Shown here: positions 17,385 through 25,787 of the stretch, piece by piece
How the letters are laid out: each line of letters starts with the position of its first letter
Position numbering within the stretch: the stretch's first letter is position 1
IMG/VR virus record: IMGVR_UViG_3300049847_000435
Location: 22,103-86,102 of that record
Reading direction: 5' to 3' (one strand)
From: a virus
Length of the DNA: 64,000 bases
Position numbers and translations under genes: made by a program
The notes under the pieces: model-generated
Seen by the model: the letters and a program-made list of their open reading frames with translations, nothing else
Database searches by the model: none
Told to the model about the DNA's origin: nothing

Positions 17385-17770
17385 ATTGAGCTATTATTGC
17401 CTAGCAGCTCGTTGAGATTTATTTCTAGCGGGCTTTTCCATATTCTTTAGCTTAACAAGAGTACGAAAGAGTAATCGTTCGCAGCGTTATCTTTCGTACT
17501 CAGCGAATACCCACCACGAAAATGGCTAGACTCAATTGAGTCTAGCCATTTTCGTGGTAAATTTTACCTAAAAGATAACGCGACCAACGAAACTCTTTTA
17601 GGCGCTAACTGAACTTCGGTGCAGGGATCGACTCTCTTGAGAATTCACGAACGAAACACAGGTATTATGCCACATTGCCGAGTGAAATGAAAATGAAGAT
17701 GGACCGTTCGATCTCTAGGATTGACGATGCGTAATGTGATCAACACCACATATTAAGTATTTTTAAAAAA
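17385..17770 (+). ncRNA. Structured intergenic region after terminase
   Basis: About 385 bp with no plausible gene but several strong helices: AGTACGAAAGA/TCTTTCGTACT (17460-17500), a 46-bp perfect palindrome (17513-17558), and CCTAAAAGA/TCTTTTAGG (17567-17602). The string GCGTTATCTT at 17484-17493 can also pair with AAGATAACGC at 17572-17581, so alternative folds exist. Candidates are a regulatory RNA, a transcription terminator complex, or a packaging (cos/pac) site, given the terminase next door. No known RNA family recognised. Confidence 0.4.
17513..17558. repeat. 46-bp perfect palindrome
   Basis: The two 23-bp arms are exact reverse complements around AA|TT at 17535/17536, with no spacer. 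It contains the nested core TCTAGCCA and its mirror. It is not related to the GAAAACGTTTTC family. Confidence 0.95.
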
Positions 17771-17786
17771 GTACACTATAAATACA
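17734..17786 (+). promoter_or_regulatory. Class-A phage promoter element, copy 2
   Basis: Box GTACACTATAAATACA at 17771-17786, preceded by the dyad ATGTG...CACAT (17734-17751). The gap between dyad and box matches the other three copies within two bases. It drives the small membrane-peptide gene at 17825 and probably the genes to 19319. Confidence 0.65.
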
Positions 17787-17824
17787 TGTTTTCGTGAAAA
17801 TTCTTTTGCACGCGGAGAACAACC

Positions 17825-17938
17825 GTGATCACCTATCTCGTTATCCTGCTTGTCGGTATCGCTATTGGCGTGAGTGCGACGCTAATCAGCGCTGCGCTTT
17901 TTGCGTCGAGCAGGGCAAGCGGGCGTGAGGGCGATTAA
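17825..17938 (+). CDS. Small single-pass membrane peptide, 37 aa
   Basis: GTG start with CGGAGA before it. One hydrophobic helix (YLVILLVGIAIGVSATLISA) and a short charged tail. First gene after a class-A promoter, as is the membrane protein at 43913. No family assignable at this size. Confidence 0.6.
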   Translation: MITYLVILLVGIAIGVSATLISAALFASSRASGREGD

Positions 17939-18055
17939 GCGACAGAGCTTCGCAAGTAATCTCAATTAGCATCGGAGGCGAGATAGGAAAACGATCATTT
18001 AACTTTTCTGGAAGCGGCGCAACGCAATCGAATCGCATCGTCTGCCGTTGCGGAT

Positions 18056-18325
18056 GTGTTTGAGATGCTTGATAAAGAAGATGTGAGTCTCATCGTTCGC
18101 GCCCGTCAGGCAGCAATAGAATTATGGAAAATAAAACAGCGTGATGGAGTTGTGCCGCCGAGAGAATTGAGCAGTGTAGCTACATCCTACAGCGTAACAA
18201 CTTTTGCAATTATGCGGGAGCTAGAACGGATGGGATGTCTAGCAAGCGGTACGGCAATGGCGATTGAAAAACGTTGTTTCGGTAATAACAACGTTTTTCA
18301 ATCGAAGGAAAATAACCATGAATGA
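18056..18325 (+). CDS. Hypothetical protein with winged-helix-like C-terminus, 89 aa
   Basis: GTG 18056 (or ATG 18065); no good ribosome site, and the frame is open back to 17987 without a standard start. The part SVATSYSVTTFAIMRELERM reads like a helix-turn-helix/winged-helix recognition segment. The C-terminal codons form one arm of an 18-bp hairpin and overlap the next gene start. Possibly a regulator (inference). Confidence 0.5.
   Translation: MFEMLDKEDVSLIVRARQAAIELWKIKQRDGVVPPRELSSVATSYSVTTFAIMRELERMGCLASGTAMAIEKRCFGNNNVFQSKENNHE
18261..18304 (+). promoter_or_regulatory. 18-bp hairpin just before ribosome site of next gene
   Basis: Perfect 18-bp stem (CGATTGAAAAACGTTGTT and complement) with an 8-nt loop, ending right before the GAAGGAAA ribosome site of the gene at 18318. 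It lies inside the C-terminal codons of the gene at 18056. Its AAAACGTT/AACGTTTT core recalls the dispersed palindromes but it has a spacer. It could be an operator or a translational control hairpin. Confidence 0.7.
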
Positions 18326-19319
18326 TATTGTCTATCCAGACAGCGAAAACGCTGCGCAATACGTAAAAAATGTCGAGGGCTGGGTGTCACGAAATGGTCT
18401 ATTTTTCGGGAACCTATCAACGTCTGAAAGTGCAGCACGTTACGACGGCTGCACTCATGTAAAATGCAAGAATTGCGGCTCGGCAGTAAAAAAGGGATAC
18501 ATGTCATGCGATGCGTGTATTGATAAGCGAGATATTGAAAAATACGCTTGTATGCCTCGTATTGAATGGGATGGCAAGTCTATGATTTACTCGCCAATTA
18601 CAGAGGATTACTATGCGTCGCCTGATGAAGCTGAGGATTCACTAGAGGACGATCAATCTATCGAAAGTCTGCGATTGGTGGTTTGTGAGCCGAACTTCGT
18701 TTACTTGCATTCTGGCTATTTCGACAGCGTAATGCCAGACGATGACGACATGCCTACCCCCGTATTGGCGGCAATCACCGCCTTTCGGCAAGCAGTATCC
18801 AAGCACGGGGAAGATAACCCCAGCTTTCGCCCACGCGGCAAGCTGGGCAGGCGCACCATGTTCGAGAGATCGCAAGTGGAAGAGATGAGAACATTTATGG
18901 AGCAGCGGACCTTCAGCGTGTCAACCGAACACGGACCATCCCTGAGTCTCGCTCAGGTTATGGAGAGGCTAAGCCTGACAAAGTCCGGCGTCTGGCACTA
19001 TCGCCGCCGATACGGAAAGTTGCTAACTGACTTCTACCAACGGGTTGGGCAATCCAGACCCCAGGCACGCTTCCTCGTCAGCCAGATCGAAGAGTTTGAA
19101 AAGTGGATCACCGATGGCAAGCCGGAAGATACTGATCTGCATGTCGCCGACATCATGCAACTAGAAGGAATGGACACCGTTGTTAGATTTAAAAACGGTG
19201 TCACAGTCGCCATTATCAACGAGGACGAATGGCGCGTTATACCAGAGATGTCACCAGATGAAGCAGAGAAATACTTCCGTCGGGCACGACAAGAGTGCGA
19301 TGATGGGATGGGGAAGTAA
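18318..19319 (+). CDS. Zinc-ribbon and HTH-containing protein, 333 aa
   Basis: Start ATG 18318 chosen by GAAGGAAA. An N-terminal zinc ribbon (CKNCGSAVKKGYMSCDAC, about residues 50-67) is followed by an acidic region and a helix-turn-helix-like segment (SLAQVMERLSLTKSGVWHYR, about 215-235). The combination suggests a DNA-binding regulator, but I recognise no named family. A 32-bp palindrome begins 2 bp after its stop. Confidence 0.65.
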   Translation: MNDIVYPDSENAAQYVKNVEGWVSRNGLFFGNLSTSESAARYDGCTHVKCKNCGSAVKKGYMSCDACIDKRDIEKYACMPRIEWDGKSMIYSPITEDYYASPDEAEDSLEDDQSIESLRLVVCEPNFVYLHSGYFDSVMPDDDDMPTPVLAAITAFRQAVSKHGEDNPSFRPRGKLGRRTMFERSQVEEMRTFMEQRTFSVSTEHGPSLSLAQVMERLSLTKSGVWHYRRRYGKLLTDFYQRVGQSRPQARFLVSQIEEFEKWITDGKPEDTDLHVADIMQLEGMDTVVRFKNGVTVAIINEDEWRVIPEMSPDEAEKYFRRARQECDDGMGK

Positions 19320-19320
19320 A

Positions 19321-19352
19321 GCGCAAATGCGAAAACGTTTTCGCATTTGCGC
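19321..19352. repeat. Dispersed palindrome, copy 1 (32 bp perfect)
   Basis: Perfect 32-bp inverted repeat, no spacer, centred on GAAAACGTTTTC with arms extending through GCGCAAATGC. It lies 2 bp downstream of the stop of the gene at 18318. One of six family members; see also 28290, 28969, 29389, 33288 and 44653. Confidence 0.95.
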
Positions 19353-19393
19353 GCTTGAGCGCACAGAATATCTGTGCTAAAATTAGGCAGTAC

Positions 19394-19440
19394 ATCCGCA
19401 AAGCCTCTGTGCTAAGCATGCTCAAATTTGCGGATTTTTT
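19394..19440 (+). terminator. Rho-independent terminator
   Basis: Stem ATCCGCAAA/TTTGCGGAT (19394-19402 and 19427-19435) with a 24-nt loop containing a second inverted repeat (GCTAAGCATGC-like), followed by a run of six T. It closes the transcript of the 18-19.3 kb genes before the tRNA. Confidence 0.75.
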
Positions 19441-19489
19441 GACCGAAAACTGCTGGTATCAGTGGCTGCCGATAGGATAGGTCAATCTT

Positions 19490-19561
19490 AGCGGGGTAGA
19501 GCATCGGAAGCTCGCATGGCTCATAACCATGAGGTAGTTGGTTCAATTCCAACCCCCGCTA
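19490..19561 (+). tRNA. tRNA-Met(CAU)
   Basis: Full cloverleaf: acceptor AGCGGGG/CCCCGCT (7 bp), D stem GAGC/GCTC, anticodon stem CATGG/CCATG with loop CTCATAA (anticodon CAU), variable AGGTA, T arm GTTGG-TTCAATT-CCAAC. CCA is not encoded. Position 1 is A paired to T72, so it is not an initiator; elongator Met or, if lysidine-modified, Ile(AUA) are possible. It is phage-borne and intact. Confidence 0.95.
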
Positions 19562-19661
19562 CATGTCTTGGGTTGGGTGCGAGGCATACGTCAGTTTTGA
19601 CTGGCTACCACCAAAGCGACGGTTGTTGTATCGCCCCAAAAACGCACTTGACAACGACTAC

Positions 19662-20048
19662 TTACTCTGCGCGTTCCGAGAATATCTTCTCGACACTATC
19701 CCCCGGCTTATCCAGAAAGAATCGCTCAGGAAACAGCGCTACCGTCGATACAAGCCGATCTAGCAGCCCGCCCGCACTGCCGAGTCCATTCACCTTTGCC
19801 ATCCTCTTGGACATTTCCCAGCAATCGCCCGAAATGTCATTTGGCAACGCCAGATCAAACGCCTCCGGCATCATCCTGGCGAAATTCACGAGGCTTTCAA
19901 AGGTTTCGCCCATCGTCGGGTTGTTGGGCATTTTTGCCCGAATTGACTCTGCCATCTGCCAGATAACGTCAGTGACATAGATCGATCTCTTTTGCTTGCC
20001 GCCATCAACGCTGGCTATCAATATCGCGTGCAACTTCCTTTTCTTCAT
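19662..20048 (-). CDS. Hypothetical protein, 128 aa
   Basis: Minus-strand gene starting MKKRKLHAILIASVDGGKQK. Mostly helical, no cysteine cluster or membrane segment. One of three small minus-strand genes (with 20173 and 20504) inserted between plus-strand blocks. No family recognised. Confidence 0.65.
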   Translation of the reverse strand: MKKRKLHAILIASVDGGKQKRSIYVTDVIWQMAESIRAKMPNNPTMGETFESLVNFARMMPEAFDLALPNDISGDCWEMSKRMAKVNGLGSAGGLLDRLVSTVALFPERFFLDKPGDSVEKIFSERAE

Positions 20049-20133
20049 CTGTAATCCCCCTCACCGAATCATACAGCGTTTATCGCTGCACTAACAGTAA
20101 TGATGGTTACAGGACGGGTGCAGGGGAATAAAA

Positions 20134-20166
20134 GCAAAAAAACGCCAACCTGTTACGGCTGGCGTT
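20134..20166 (-). terminator. Terminator for minus-strand gene 20173
   Basis: Stem AACGCCAACC/GGCTGGCGTT (one mismatch) with loop TGTTAC. Read on the minus strand it is followed by a seven-T run, giving a good intrinsic terminator just after the gene at 20173. Confidence 0.8.
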
Positions 20167-20172
20167 CTGCGT

Positions 20173-20427
20173 CTACTTGCGAATATCAAAAATGATTCGC
20201 ACATTTGCGGCGGCTGTTCTCTCGCCGTCAATCGAAAGTGGTTGCAAAGGCTCGTGAACACGGTTGGCTATTCTCTCCAATCGCTTGGATGCTACCTCAA
20301 CGGCATCCTGTCCAAAAACTTCGTACTGTGCTGCGTCCAGAGCAAAACTTGTACCTTGTTCTGGGAATCGTTCTGCCACCTTTGCGGCATTGCTTAAATA
20401 CTGCGCTGCGTATGTTGCGTTCGTCAT
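20173..20427 (-). CDS. Hypothetical protein, 84 aa
   Basis: Ala-rich helical protein (TYAAQYLSNAAKVAERFPEQ). A GGAAAAGG stretch precedes the start on the minus strand. Followed by a good terminator. No family recognised. Confidence 0.65.
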   Translation of the reverse strand: MTNATYAAQYLSNAAKVAERFPEQGTSFALDAAQYEVFGQDAVEVASKRLERIANRVHEPLQPLSIDGERTAAANVRIIFDIRK

Positions 20428-20503
20428 GATATCTTTCCTTTTCCCGCTTCACCACACTTGCACGGGTCGTGTGGTGTTTGGTTGAGTTAGTCGAACACTG
20501 CAA

Positions 20504-20704
20504 TTAATTCAAATCTTCTACTGCATGACCGTAGAAATCACCGTCTTCCATGTAGATTGTTACGGTTTTTTCTTTTTCCGTGAACTCTTTCAAATTCACG
20601 TAAGCCTCCGCCCACTCCTTCGCCTCATCGAGAGTGGCAAATCCGCTCTCGATTGTGCCACCATCACTACCATCAATGGCGTAGTATTTGATTTTATATG
20701 TCAC
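20504..20704 (-). CDS. Hypothetical protein, 66 aa
   Basis: GTG start. Small alpha/beta protein (KIKYYAIDG..., ...DEAKEWAEAYVN..., KTVTIYMEDGD). Its start overlaps the possible start region of the divergent gene at 20712, so the two share almost no promoter space. An 8-bp hairpin CACCACAC/GTGTGGTG lies between it and 20427. Confidence 0.6.
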   Translation of the reverse strand: MTYKIKYYAIDGSDGGTIESGFATLDEAKEWAEAYVNLKEFTEKEKTVTIYMEDGDFYGHAVEDLN

Positions 20705-20711
20705 GGTTTCC

Positions 20712-21479
20712 GTGCTCTCCGAACTCCCAGACCCGGCACGGCGCTACGAGATTCTGCGGCGGGCAATCAAGCCAAAGCCGGAACCTAAAATCACGCCACG
20801 ACGCGTCACCCTGCGTCCAGAGTCGCCACAAACCGAGACGGTTGCTGCCATCAATTTAGACGGCACGCTTCTCACTGCAAAATTGACAGAGAAGCTGGAC
20901 GACTTTCGTCAGGTCGTAAAATTTCAGTGCCACATGGATTTTGACTGGGATGGTCGCCAGTGGTTTCGGCGACTCAGTAAATTCTCTGGCAACCCCATTC
21001 ACCGAGTAACCGAACTTTGCCATCGACTTCTTTCCGAAAATTTTGTCATCGAAGTCGATGCCGATTGGGTAGATGCGATCCATGCCGCTGACTACCTGCC
21101 GGAGCGGACAAAGTGGGTGAAGCGCGTAGTAGACGACGGGCAGTACAACGACTGGTTTTCTGTCGTCTGGGGCAAATATGACGACTACTACGAGGTCGCC
21201 AAGCGCATTCGTGGCAGTCGCTATCACGAGCATCAAATCGTGGTGCCATCCGTGCAGTTTGAAGCCGTCATGGATTTTGCTACCAACTATGATTTTTCGC
21301 TCTCCGATGGAGCCCACGAATTGATCGCCATTGCCAAAGCTAAACGCGACGCTGCGATCCTGACCACGGTCGAAAGGCCAAAGCCTCGCAAGCGCGTAGT
21401 CGCCCAGGATGTGCGCCCGAAGCTCGAATCCATAGCGGAAGGAGGAGTCGCCGATGAATTTGCGGACGACATTACTTAA
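20712..21479 (+). CDS. Protein partner of the SNF2 helicase, about 255 aa
   Basis: The frame is open from TTG 20688, but that start lies inside the divergent gene; GTG 20712 is preferred. An N-terminal Pro-rich part (PKPEPKITPR) leads to a domain with VVKFQCHMDFDWDGRQWFRR and RVTELCHRLLSENFVIEV. The end overlaps the helicase by 26 bp, so the two are translationally coupled and probably act together, perhaps as the accessory N-terminal region that is fused in other helicases. No family recognised. Confidence 0.65.
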   Translation: MLSELPDPARRYEILRRAIKPKPEPKITPRRVTLRPESPQTETVAAINLDGTLLTAKLTEKLDDFRQVVKFQCHMDFDWDGRQWFRRLSKFSGNPIHRVTELCHRLLSENFVIEVDADWVDAIHAADYLPERTKWVKRVVDDGQYNDWFSVVWGKYDDYYEVAKRIRGSRYHEHQIVVPSVQFEAVMDFATNYDFSLSDGAHELIAIAKAKRDAAILTTVERPKPRKRVVAQDVRPKLESIAEGGVADEFADDIT

Positions 21480-22878
21480 ACACCAGGAGCCAGCCATAGC
21501 AAAGCTCATTCGCTCGCGCATCGGCGCGCTCTTTATGGAGCAAGGCACCGGCAAGACGCGTACAGCGATTGAAATGGCACACATCCGGCAGGCAAAGATC
21601 GACTGCGTGGTCTGGTTTTGCCCGGTCTCCTGCAAAGAGACCATTGCCCACGAGATCATCAAGCACACCGACGCCAGCGAGCCAGACATCCACGTTTTCA
21701 ACGACAAGACCCGGCAGGGACATACCCCCAAAGCCTTTTGGTATGTCGTCGGTATTGAATCGGTGTCATCCAGCAACCGCGTCGTGCTGGCCGTCAACGA
21801 CCTCATCACCGAAAATACCTATGTAATCCTGGACGAGTCCACCTACATCAAAAATCATCGCAGTCGCCGCACTAAACGCATTACGCTCATGGCAGAGCGC
21901 TGCCGTTACCGAACGCTGCTTACCGGCACGCCCATCACAGAGGGTGTGGTCGATCTCTTTGCCCAGATGAAGTTTTTGTCGCCCAAAATCCTGGGCTACA
22001 ACAGTTTTTACAGCTTTGCTCGCAACCATCTGGAGTATCACCCAGACAGGAAAGGGTTGATTGTGCGTAGCCACAACACTGCCTACATTGCTAGCAAAAT
22101 CCACCCCTACACCTACCAGGTGACGAAGAGGGAATGCCTCGATCTACCCAGCAAGCTTTACGACGCTCGCTACTTCAGCATGAGCGACCAGCAGCGTTGG
22201 GCATACGAAGAGGCGAAAGAGGAGATACTGTCGGAGTTGTATGATGCGAAGTTTCCTGAGTACGTGATCTTTCGCCTCTTCACGGTGCTGCAGCAGATTA
22301 CCTGCGGATTTTGGAATCGCCGCCAGGAGGACGGCACCTATCGCCTGCACACCTATCCTCACATACGGCTAGACATGCTCGCAGACACCATCGCCAGCGC
22401 GCCGAAAGGTGAAAAATATATCATCTGGACGAAGTACCGATACGACATCGACCAGATCGGCACGCTACTGGGGCAGGAATACGGACCCGGCAGCGCAGCG
22501 TTTTTCTATGGCGACCTGAGCGAGAAAGCTCGCAACGAAGAATTGGTGAAGTTTCGCCAGAAAGACGGGGCGCGTTTCCTCGTCGCCACCACCCAGTGTG
22601 GCGGGCATGGCTTGACGCTCAACGAGGCGCATCGCGTCATCTTCTACAGCAACGAATTTAAATACGCCAACCGCGTGCAGGCAGAGGATCGCAATCACCG
22701 CATCGGGCAGGGCGAGTCCGTGCTCTATACTGACCTCATCTGCCGCAAGAGCATCGACGAGCGCATCGAGCAAGCCATCGCCAAAAAAGAAAGCGCCGTT
22801 CACGCCTTCAAACGTGAAGTTGACCGGGTGAAGGACAAAAGCAAAAAAGAAGTGGCGGAATTAATCAAATCTCTTTGA
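21454..22878 (+). CDS. SNF2-type superfamily 2 helicase
   Basis: 474 aa, GGAGGAG before the ATG. Motif I EQGTGKT (residues 29-35), motif II DEST near 128, motif III LLTGTPI, motif V/VI GGHGLTLNEAHRVIFY and RVQAEDRNHRIGQG. The Q-E-DR-HRIGQ ending is diagnostic of SNF2/Rad54-like proteins, which translocate on double-stranded DNA. Phage members work in replication restart, recombination or evasion of bound host proteins; which applies here is unknown. Confidence 0.93.
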   Translation: MNLRTTLLKHQEPAIAKLIRSRIGALFMEQGTGKTRTAIEMAHIRQAKIDCVVWFCPVSCKETIAHEIIKHTDASEPDIHVFNDKTRQGHTPKAFWYVVGIESVSSSNRVVLAVNDLITENTYVILDESTYIKNHRSRRTKRITLMAERCRYRTLLTGTPITEGVVDLFAQMKFLSPKILGYNSFYSFARNHLEYHPDRKGLIVRSHNTAYIASKIHPYTYQVTKRECLDLPSKLYDARYFSMSDQQRWAYEEAKEEILSELYDAKFPEYVIFRLFTVLQQITCGFWNRRQEDGTYRLHTYPHIRLDMLADTIASAPKGEKYIIWTKYRYDIDQIGTLLGQEYGPGSAAFFYGDLSEKARNEELVKFRQKDGARFLVATTQCGGHGLTLNEAHRVIFYSNEFKYANRVQAEDRNHRIGQGESVLYTDLICRKSIDERIEQAIAKKESAVHAFKREVDRVKDKSKKEVAELIKSL

Positions 22879-22887
22879 AATTGGCAC

Positions 22888-22916
22888 TTGACATCTGAAC
22901 TGAATGAGTGTATTAT
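22888..22916 (+). promoter_or_regulatory. Near-consensus sigma70-type promoter of the modification operon
   Basis: TTGACA (22888-22893), a 17-bp spacer and TATTAT (22911-22916), followed by very AT-rich DNA. It is the best housekeeping-type promoter on the plus strand and sits right after the helicase stop, ahead of the nine-gene operon at 22966-28212. Confidence 0.85.
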
Positions 22917-22965
22917 TATATCATAATATATTAATTCACTCGTTGAGTACCCAATGGAGATCATC

Positions 22966-23328
22966 ATGAAGGAAGAAAAAGAATTCCCGCACTGCCCATT
23001 GTGCGACAGTGAAATGTCTCCGTCCGTTATGGATGGTTCCTGGTTCTGTTATGGTCCGTCCATGAGTGGACGGTGCCCAAAACTCCCGGAGTTGGAGGTT
23101 GCGTTCAAGAAAAACGCAACCGAAGAGACGAAACAGAATGGATTTTACATCAACCCATTCCAGTGGCAAGCCGTCGCCACAACAGAAACAGTTATCTTGA
23201 CTACTACTCGAAGTGGTAGTCAAACAAACATAAAACTCGAACGGAAGGATAGGGGCGATCTTTCGTCAAAGCATGCAATCGAACAAATTCCTCTTCTTGT
23301 TCTTGAGTATTGGACTGAGCAAAAATGA
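22966..23328 (+). CDS. Zinc-ribbon protein, 120 aa, operon gene 1
   Basis: ATG 22966 is chosen over 22954 because GGAG lies 6 bp before it. The N-terminal CPLCDSEMSPSV...C...RC is a zinc ribbon like those of phage Lar-type restriction-alleviation proteins; the remaining 80 residues are beta-rich. The stop overlaps the next start (ATGA). The Lar comparison is an impression from the CPxCG-like start only. Confidence 0.65.
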   Translation: MKEEKEFPHCPLCDSEMSPSVMDGSWFCYGPSMSGRCPKLPELEVAFKKNATEETKQNGFYINPFQWQAVATTETVILTTTRSGSQTNIKLERKDRGDLSSKHAIEQIPLLVLEYWTEQK

Positions 23329-23816
23329 TCATCACATTCGGGAAATACAACGGAACGGACACGGGCGCGTTAGCGAAATTCTCCGAAGGTCGAGAGTATC
23401 TTGTCTGGGGAAGCGAAAAGCTGAAATCCGAGAAGTGGCGGAGGGAATTCGAGCAAGCATTATCATCCGTCTCTCTTTCCTCAGTTTCGCTGGAAGAGCA
23501 AGCGAAGCTGACCGTCCAGTTCGATAAGGACGGAGATGCCGACTACGATGACATTCTCCGTTTCCTTCGCGACGAAAAGGCGGACAACGAAGAATTCGCC
23601 GAGAAGGAAAAAGCCACCGAAGAGAAAAGGCTGGAAATCTTTAAAGAATGGGAAAAAGAATCGGGGAAACCAATCAGTCAACTCCGCTCTCTTTTCAAGA
23701 GATTCGAGTGGCACGGGCGGGAGGATTTGGAGAGCATCCCGTTGTCCAACTTTTCGTCAGCGCAGGCAAAAGAACAACTTATCAACTATATCTGCCGACT
23801 ACAGCAGGAGTTATGA
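23325..23816 (+). CDS. Protein with DUF3820-like N-terminus, 163 aa, operon gene 2
   Basis: The start MIITFGKYNGTDTGALAKFS resembles the FGKYKGK...L motif of DUF3820/exonuclease-associated domains. The middle is a highly charged coiled coil (EFAEKEKATEEKRLEIFKEW). Coupled at both ends by ATGA overlaps. No nuclease residues are visible in this short protein, so it is more likely a binding or adaptor protein. Confidence 0.6.
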   Translation: MIITFGKYNGTDTGALAKFSEGREYLVWGSEKLKSEKWRREFEQALSSVSLSSVSLEEQAKLTVQFDKDGDADYDDILRFLRDEKADNEEFAEKEKATEEKRLEIFKEWEKESGKPISQLRSLFKRFEWHGREDLESIPLSNFSSAQAKEQLINYICRLQQEL

Positions 23817-24685
23817 TTTACATCGGCTATCAAGACGAAGATAAAAAGAATATCATTGCCGACTATCGAGCGGAGCACGAGATCACCAAGCTAGTCGTGC
23901 TATACCCGGCAGACTTTCCGTTACCAATCGCCGACGCCGACGCTATTGAGTACGCAGAAATCATCATGTATCGCACATTCTATCGGCTACTCCAGGAGAT
24001 CGGACCAGCCACACTGATCGTGATCAATGAGTGCCTGCGCACTCAGAACCGTTACGATCTGACTTACAACTGCATCCGCAATTTTTTAAATCAGACCAAG
24101 CATCAGATTGTTTTCCAGCACCTTCCCCAGATCGACACAGCCGAAGATTTTATGATTCTGTTCGATTTCGACACTGGCAGCCAGTGGAAGCGGGAGCAAT
24201 TCAACGCTGAATTGGTACGCTCAAATGCAATAGTGCAAGTCAATCGGCTGCCCGTTCAATTCAACCCAATCGACGTGGCGACTGACGAAAAGACCAAGCG
24301 TCTGTATGATGCCGAGAAGGAAAAATTATTCGCCAATATCGGCACCAGTGACCCGCACACGCTGCCGCGCAACCTTTATCTTGTTGGTGGCAAAGCGAAA
24401 GCGGCGCACGTCGATCCTTTCAAGCATTACGTCGCACGCAACCAGCGGCTAAAACCCGGAAACGTCGCCACCTACGAAAACGCCAACGAGATCGATGCTC
24501 CCTACGCAATTATTGAACTGCCGCACCGCTTTATTGAATTTAGTGATTTTATCAAGCGTACCAACCAGTCCAAATTGGATGTGATGGTTGCCGACTTAAA
24601 AGTTGATGCCTGGTACATGGAACGCTACCAGGCATGGAGGGATAGACTCAATGCGACCTACGCAAGTCTACAGTCGAACCTGTAA
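23813..24685 (+). CDS. Unknown protein of the IbrA/IbrB operon, 290 aa, gene 3
   Basis: ATG 23813 overlaps the previous stop. An alpha/beta N-terminal half (KLVVLYPADFPLP, ATLIVINECLRTQNRYDLTY) with the ordering of a Rossmann or P-loop-like sheet but without a Walker A. The C-terminal half is helical and basic. It overlaps the PP-loop gene by 35 bp. I recognise no family. Its constant coupling to the PP-loop/ParB pair makes it a candidate substrate-handling component. Confidence 0.75.
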   Translation: MIYIGYQDEDKKNIIADYRAEHEITKLVVLYPADFPLPIADADAIEYAEIIMYRTFYRLLQEIGPATLIVINECLRTQNRYDLTYNCIRNFLNQTKHQIVFQHLPQIDTAEDFMILFDFDTGSQWKREQFNAELVRSNAIVQVNRLPVQFNPIDVATDEKTKRLYDAEKEKLFANIGTSDPHTLPRNLYLVGGKAKAAHVDPFKHYVARNQRLKPGNVATYENANEIDAPYAIIELPHRFIEFSDFIKRTNQSKLDVMVADLKVDAWYMERYQAWRDRLNATYASLQSNL

Positions 24686-25787
24686 CGTACTAGATGCAGC
24701 CAAAGAGCGCGTCAACTTCATCTTCGACAACTTTGAGGACATCAAGGTGTCAATCAGCGGCGGCAAAGATAGCACGGTGCTTGCCCATCTCATGCTAATG
24801 GAGGCAAAGCGCCGCAACCGCAAGATCGGCATTTTCTTCCTTGACGAAGAGGTTGTCTATCAATCCACCATCGACCAAGTGACATGGATGATTGAAGATA
24901 TCGCCCCAGACAATGTCGTTCCGTTGTGGTTACAGATCGAGTTCGACTTAACAAACTCAACCAGCTTCGAGGAAAACCATCTAACCGCATGGGAAGCAGG
25001 CAAACACGATCTATGGATGCGCCCCAAGAAATCCTACGCTATTAAATTTGCGCCGTGGGATCGGGAAAAGCAGATCATCCACGACAAAAACATCGGGCTA
25101 AACTATTATGCCGTGATCGACAATTTCGAGAACTGTTATAGTAATGCCGCCTTTATTGTTGGCTTGCGCGGCACGGAACATCCGAACCGATGGCGTGCCG
25201 TATCGAAAAATCCAGTGGAAATCAATGGCAATGCAGTCTACTGGGGTAGCCCAAAGCGGAATGACTGCTTTTCGCTCTACCCAATCTTTGACTGGAACAT
25301 CCACGACGTATGGAAGTACATCTACGAACAGAAATTACGCTACTCGAAGATATACGACTATATGTTCAAGAAGGGGATGCCGATCAACGAGATGCGCACG
25401 TCGTCGCTAATTCACGAGAAGTCATTCAAGTCGATTTGCGAGTTACCTGAATTTGAGCCAAAGACCTACAATCGGCTGGTAAAGCGCATCAAAGGCATCC
25501 AGTTTGCCCAAGAGACCGGGAAGTCAGCGAAGATGTTTAAGGCGCGCCAGTTGCCGAAAAACTTCAAGTCTTGGCGAACTTACCGAGACTTCCTGATTGA
25601 GACCTATCCCGACCCAGTCAATAAGCATGTGTTCGTCGAACGGTTCGCTCGACACCTCGACAACGAGTGGGTGGCGCGGCAGCAGTGCCGCCAGCTAGTA
25701 TTAAACGACATCGGAAACTTCGTGCCGGTGGAGAGTAAACCTGACCCACGCGAAGAGCTAATTGCGTACTACAGGAGCGTTCTATAA
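24651..25787 (+). CDS. IbrA-like PP-loop ATPase (PAPS reductase / DUF3440 family)
   Basis: 378 aa from ATG 24651. The PP-loop SGGKDS (residues 36-41) is that of adenylate-forming N-type ATP pyrophosphatases related to PAPS reductase and to DndC. DUF3440-type features follow: FFLDEEVVYQSTID, IVGLRGTEHPNRW, CFSLYPIFDWNIHDVWKYI and MFKKGMPINEMR. IbrA proteins are found with an IbrB ParB-like partner, which is the next gene here. The family activates a substrate with ATP; the product in phages is not settled, and DNA modification is the leading guess. Confidence 0.88.
   Translation: MRPTQVYSRTCNVLDAAKERVNFIFDNFEDIKVSISGGKDSTVLAHLMLMEAKRRNRKIGIFFLDEEVVYQSTIDQVTWMIEDIAPDNVVPLWLQIEFDLTNSTSFEENHLTAWEAGKHDLWMRPKKSYAIKFAPWDREKQIIHDKNIGLNYYAVIDNFENCYSNAAFIVGLRGTEHPNRWRAVSKNPVEINGNAVYWGSPKRNDCFSLYPIFDWNIHDVWKYIYEQKLRYSKIYDYMFKKGMPINEMRTSSLIHEKSFKSICELPEFEPKTYNRLVKRIKGIQFAQETGKSAKMFKARQLPKNFKSWRTYRDFLIETYPDPVNKHVFVERFARHLDNEWVARQQCRQLVLNDIGNFVPVESKPDPREELIAYYRSVL

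Noticed and set aside
20856-21809. 317-codon open frame on the minus strand
   Set aside because: Antisense to the helicase and its partner, both of which are supported by motifs and coupling.
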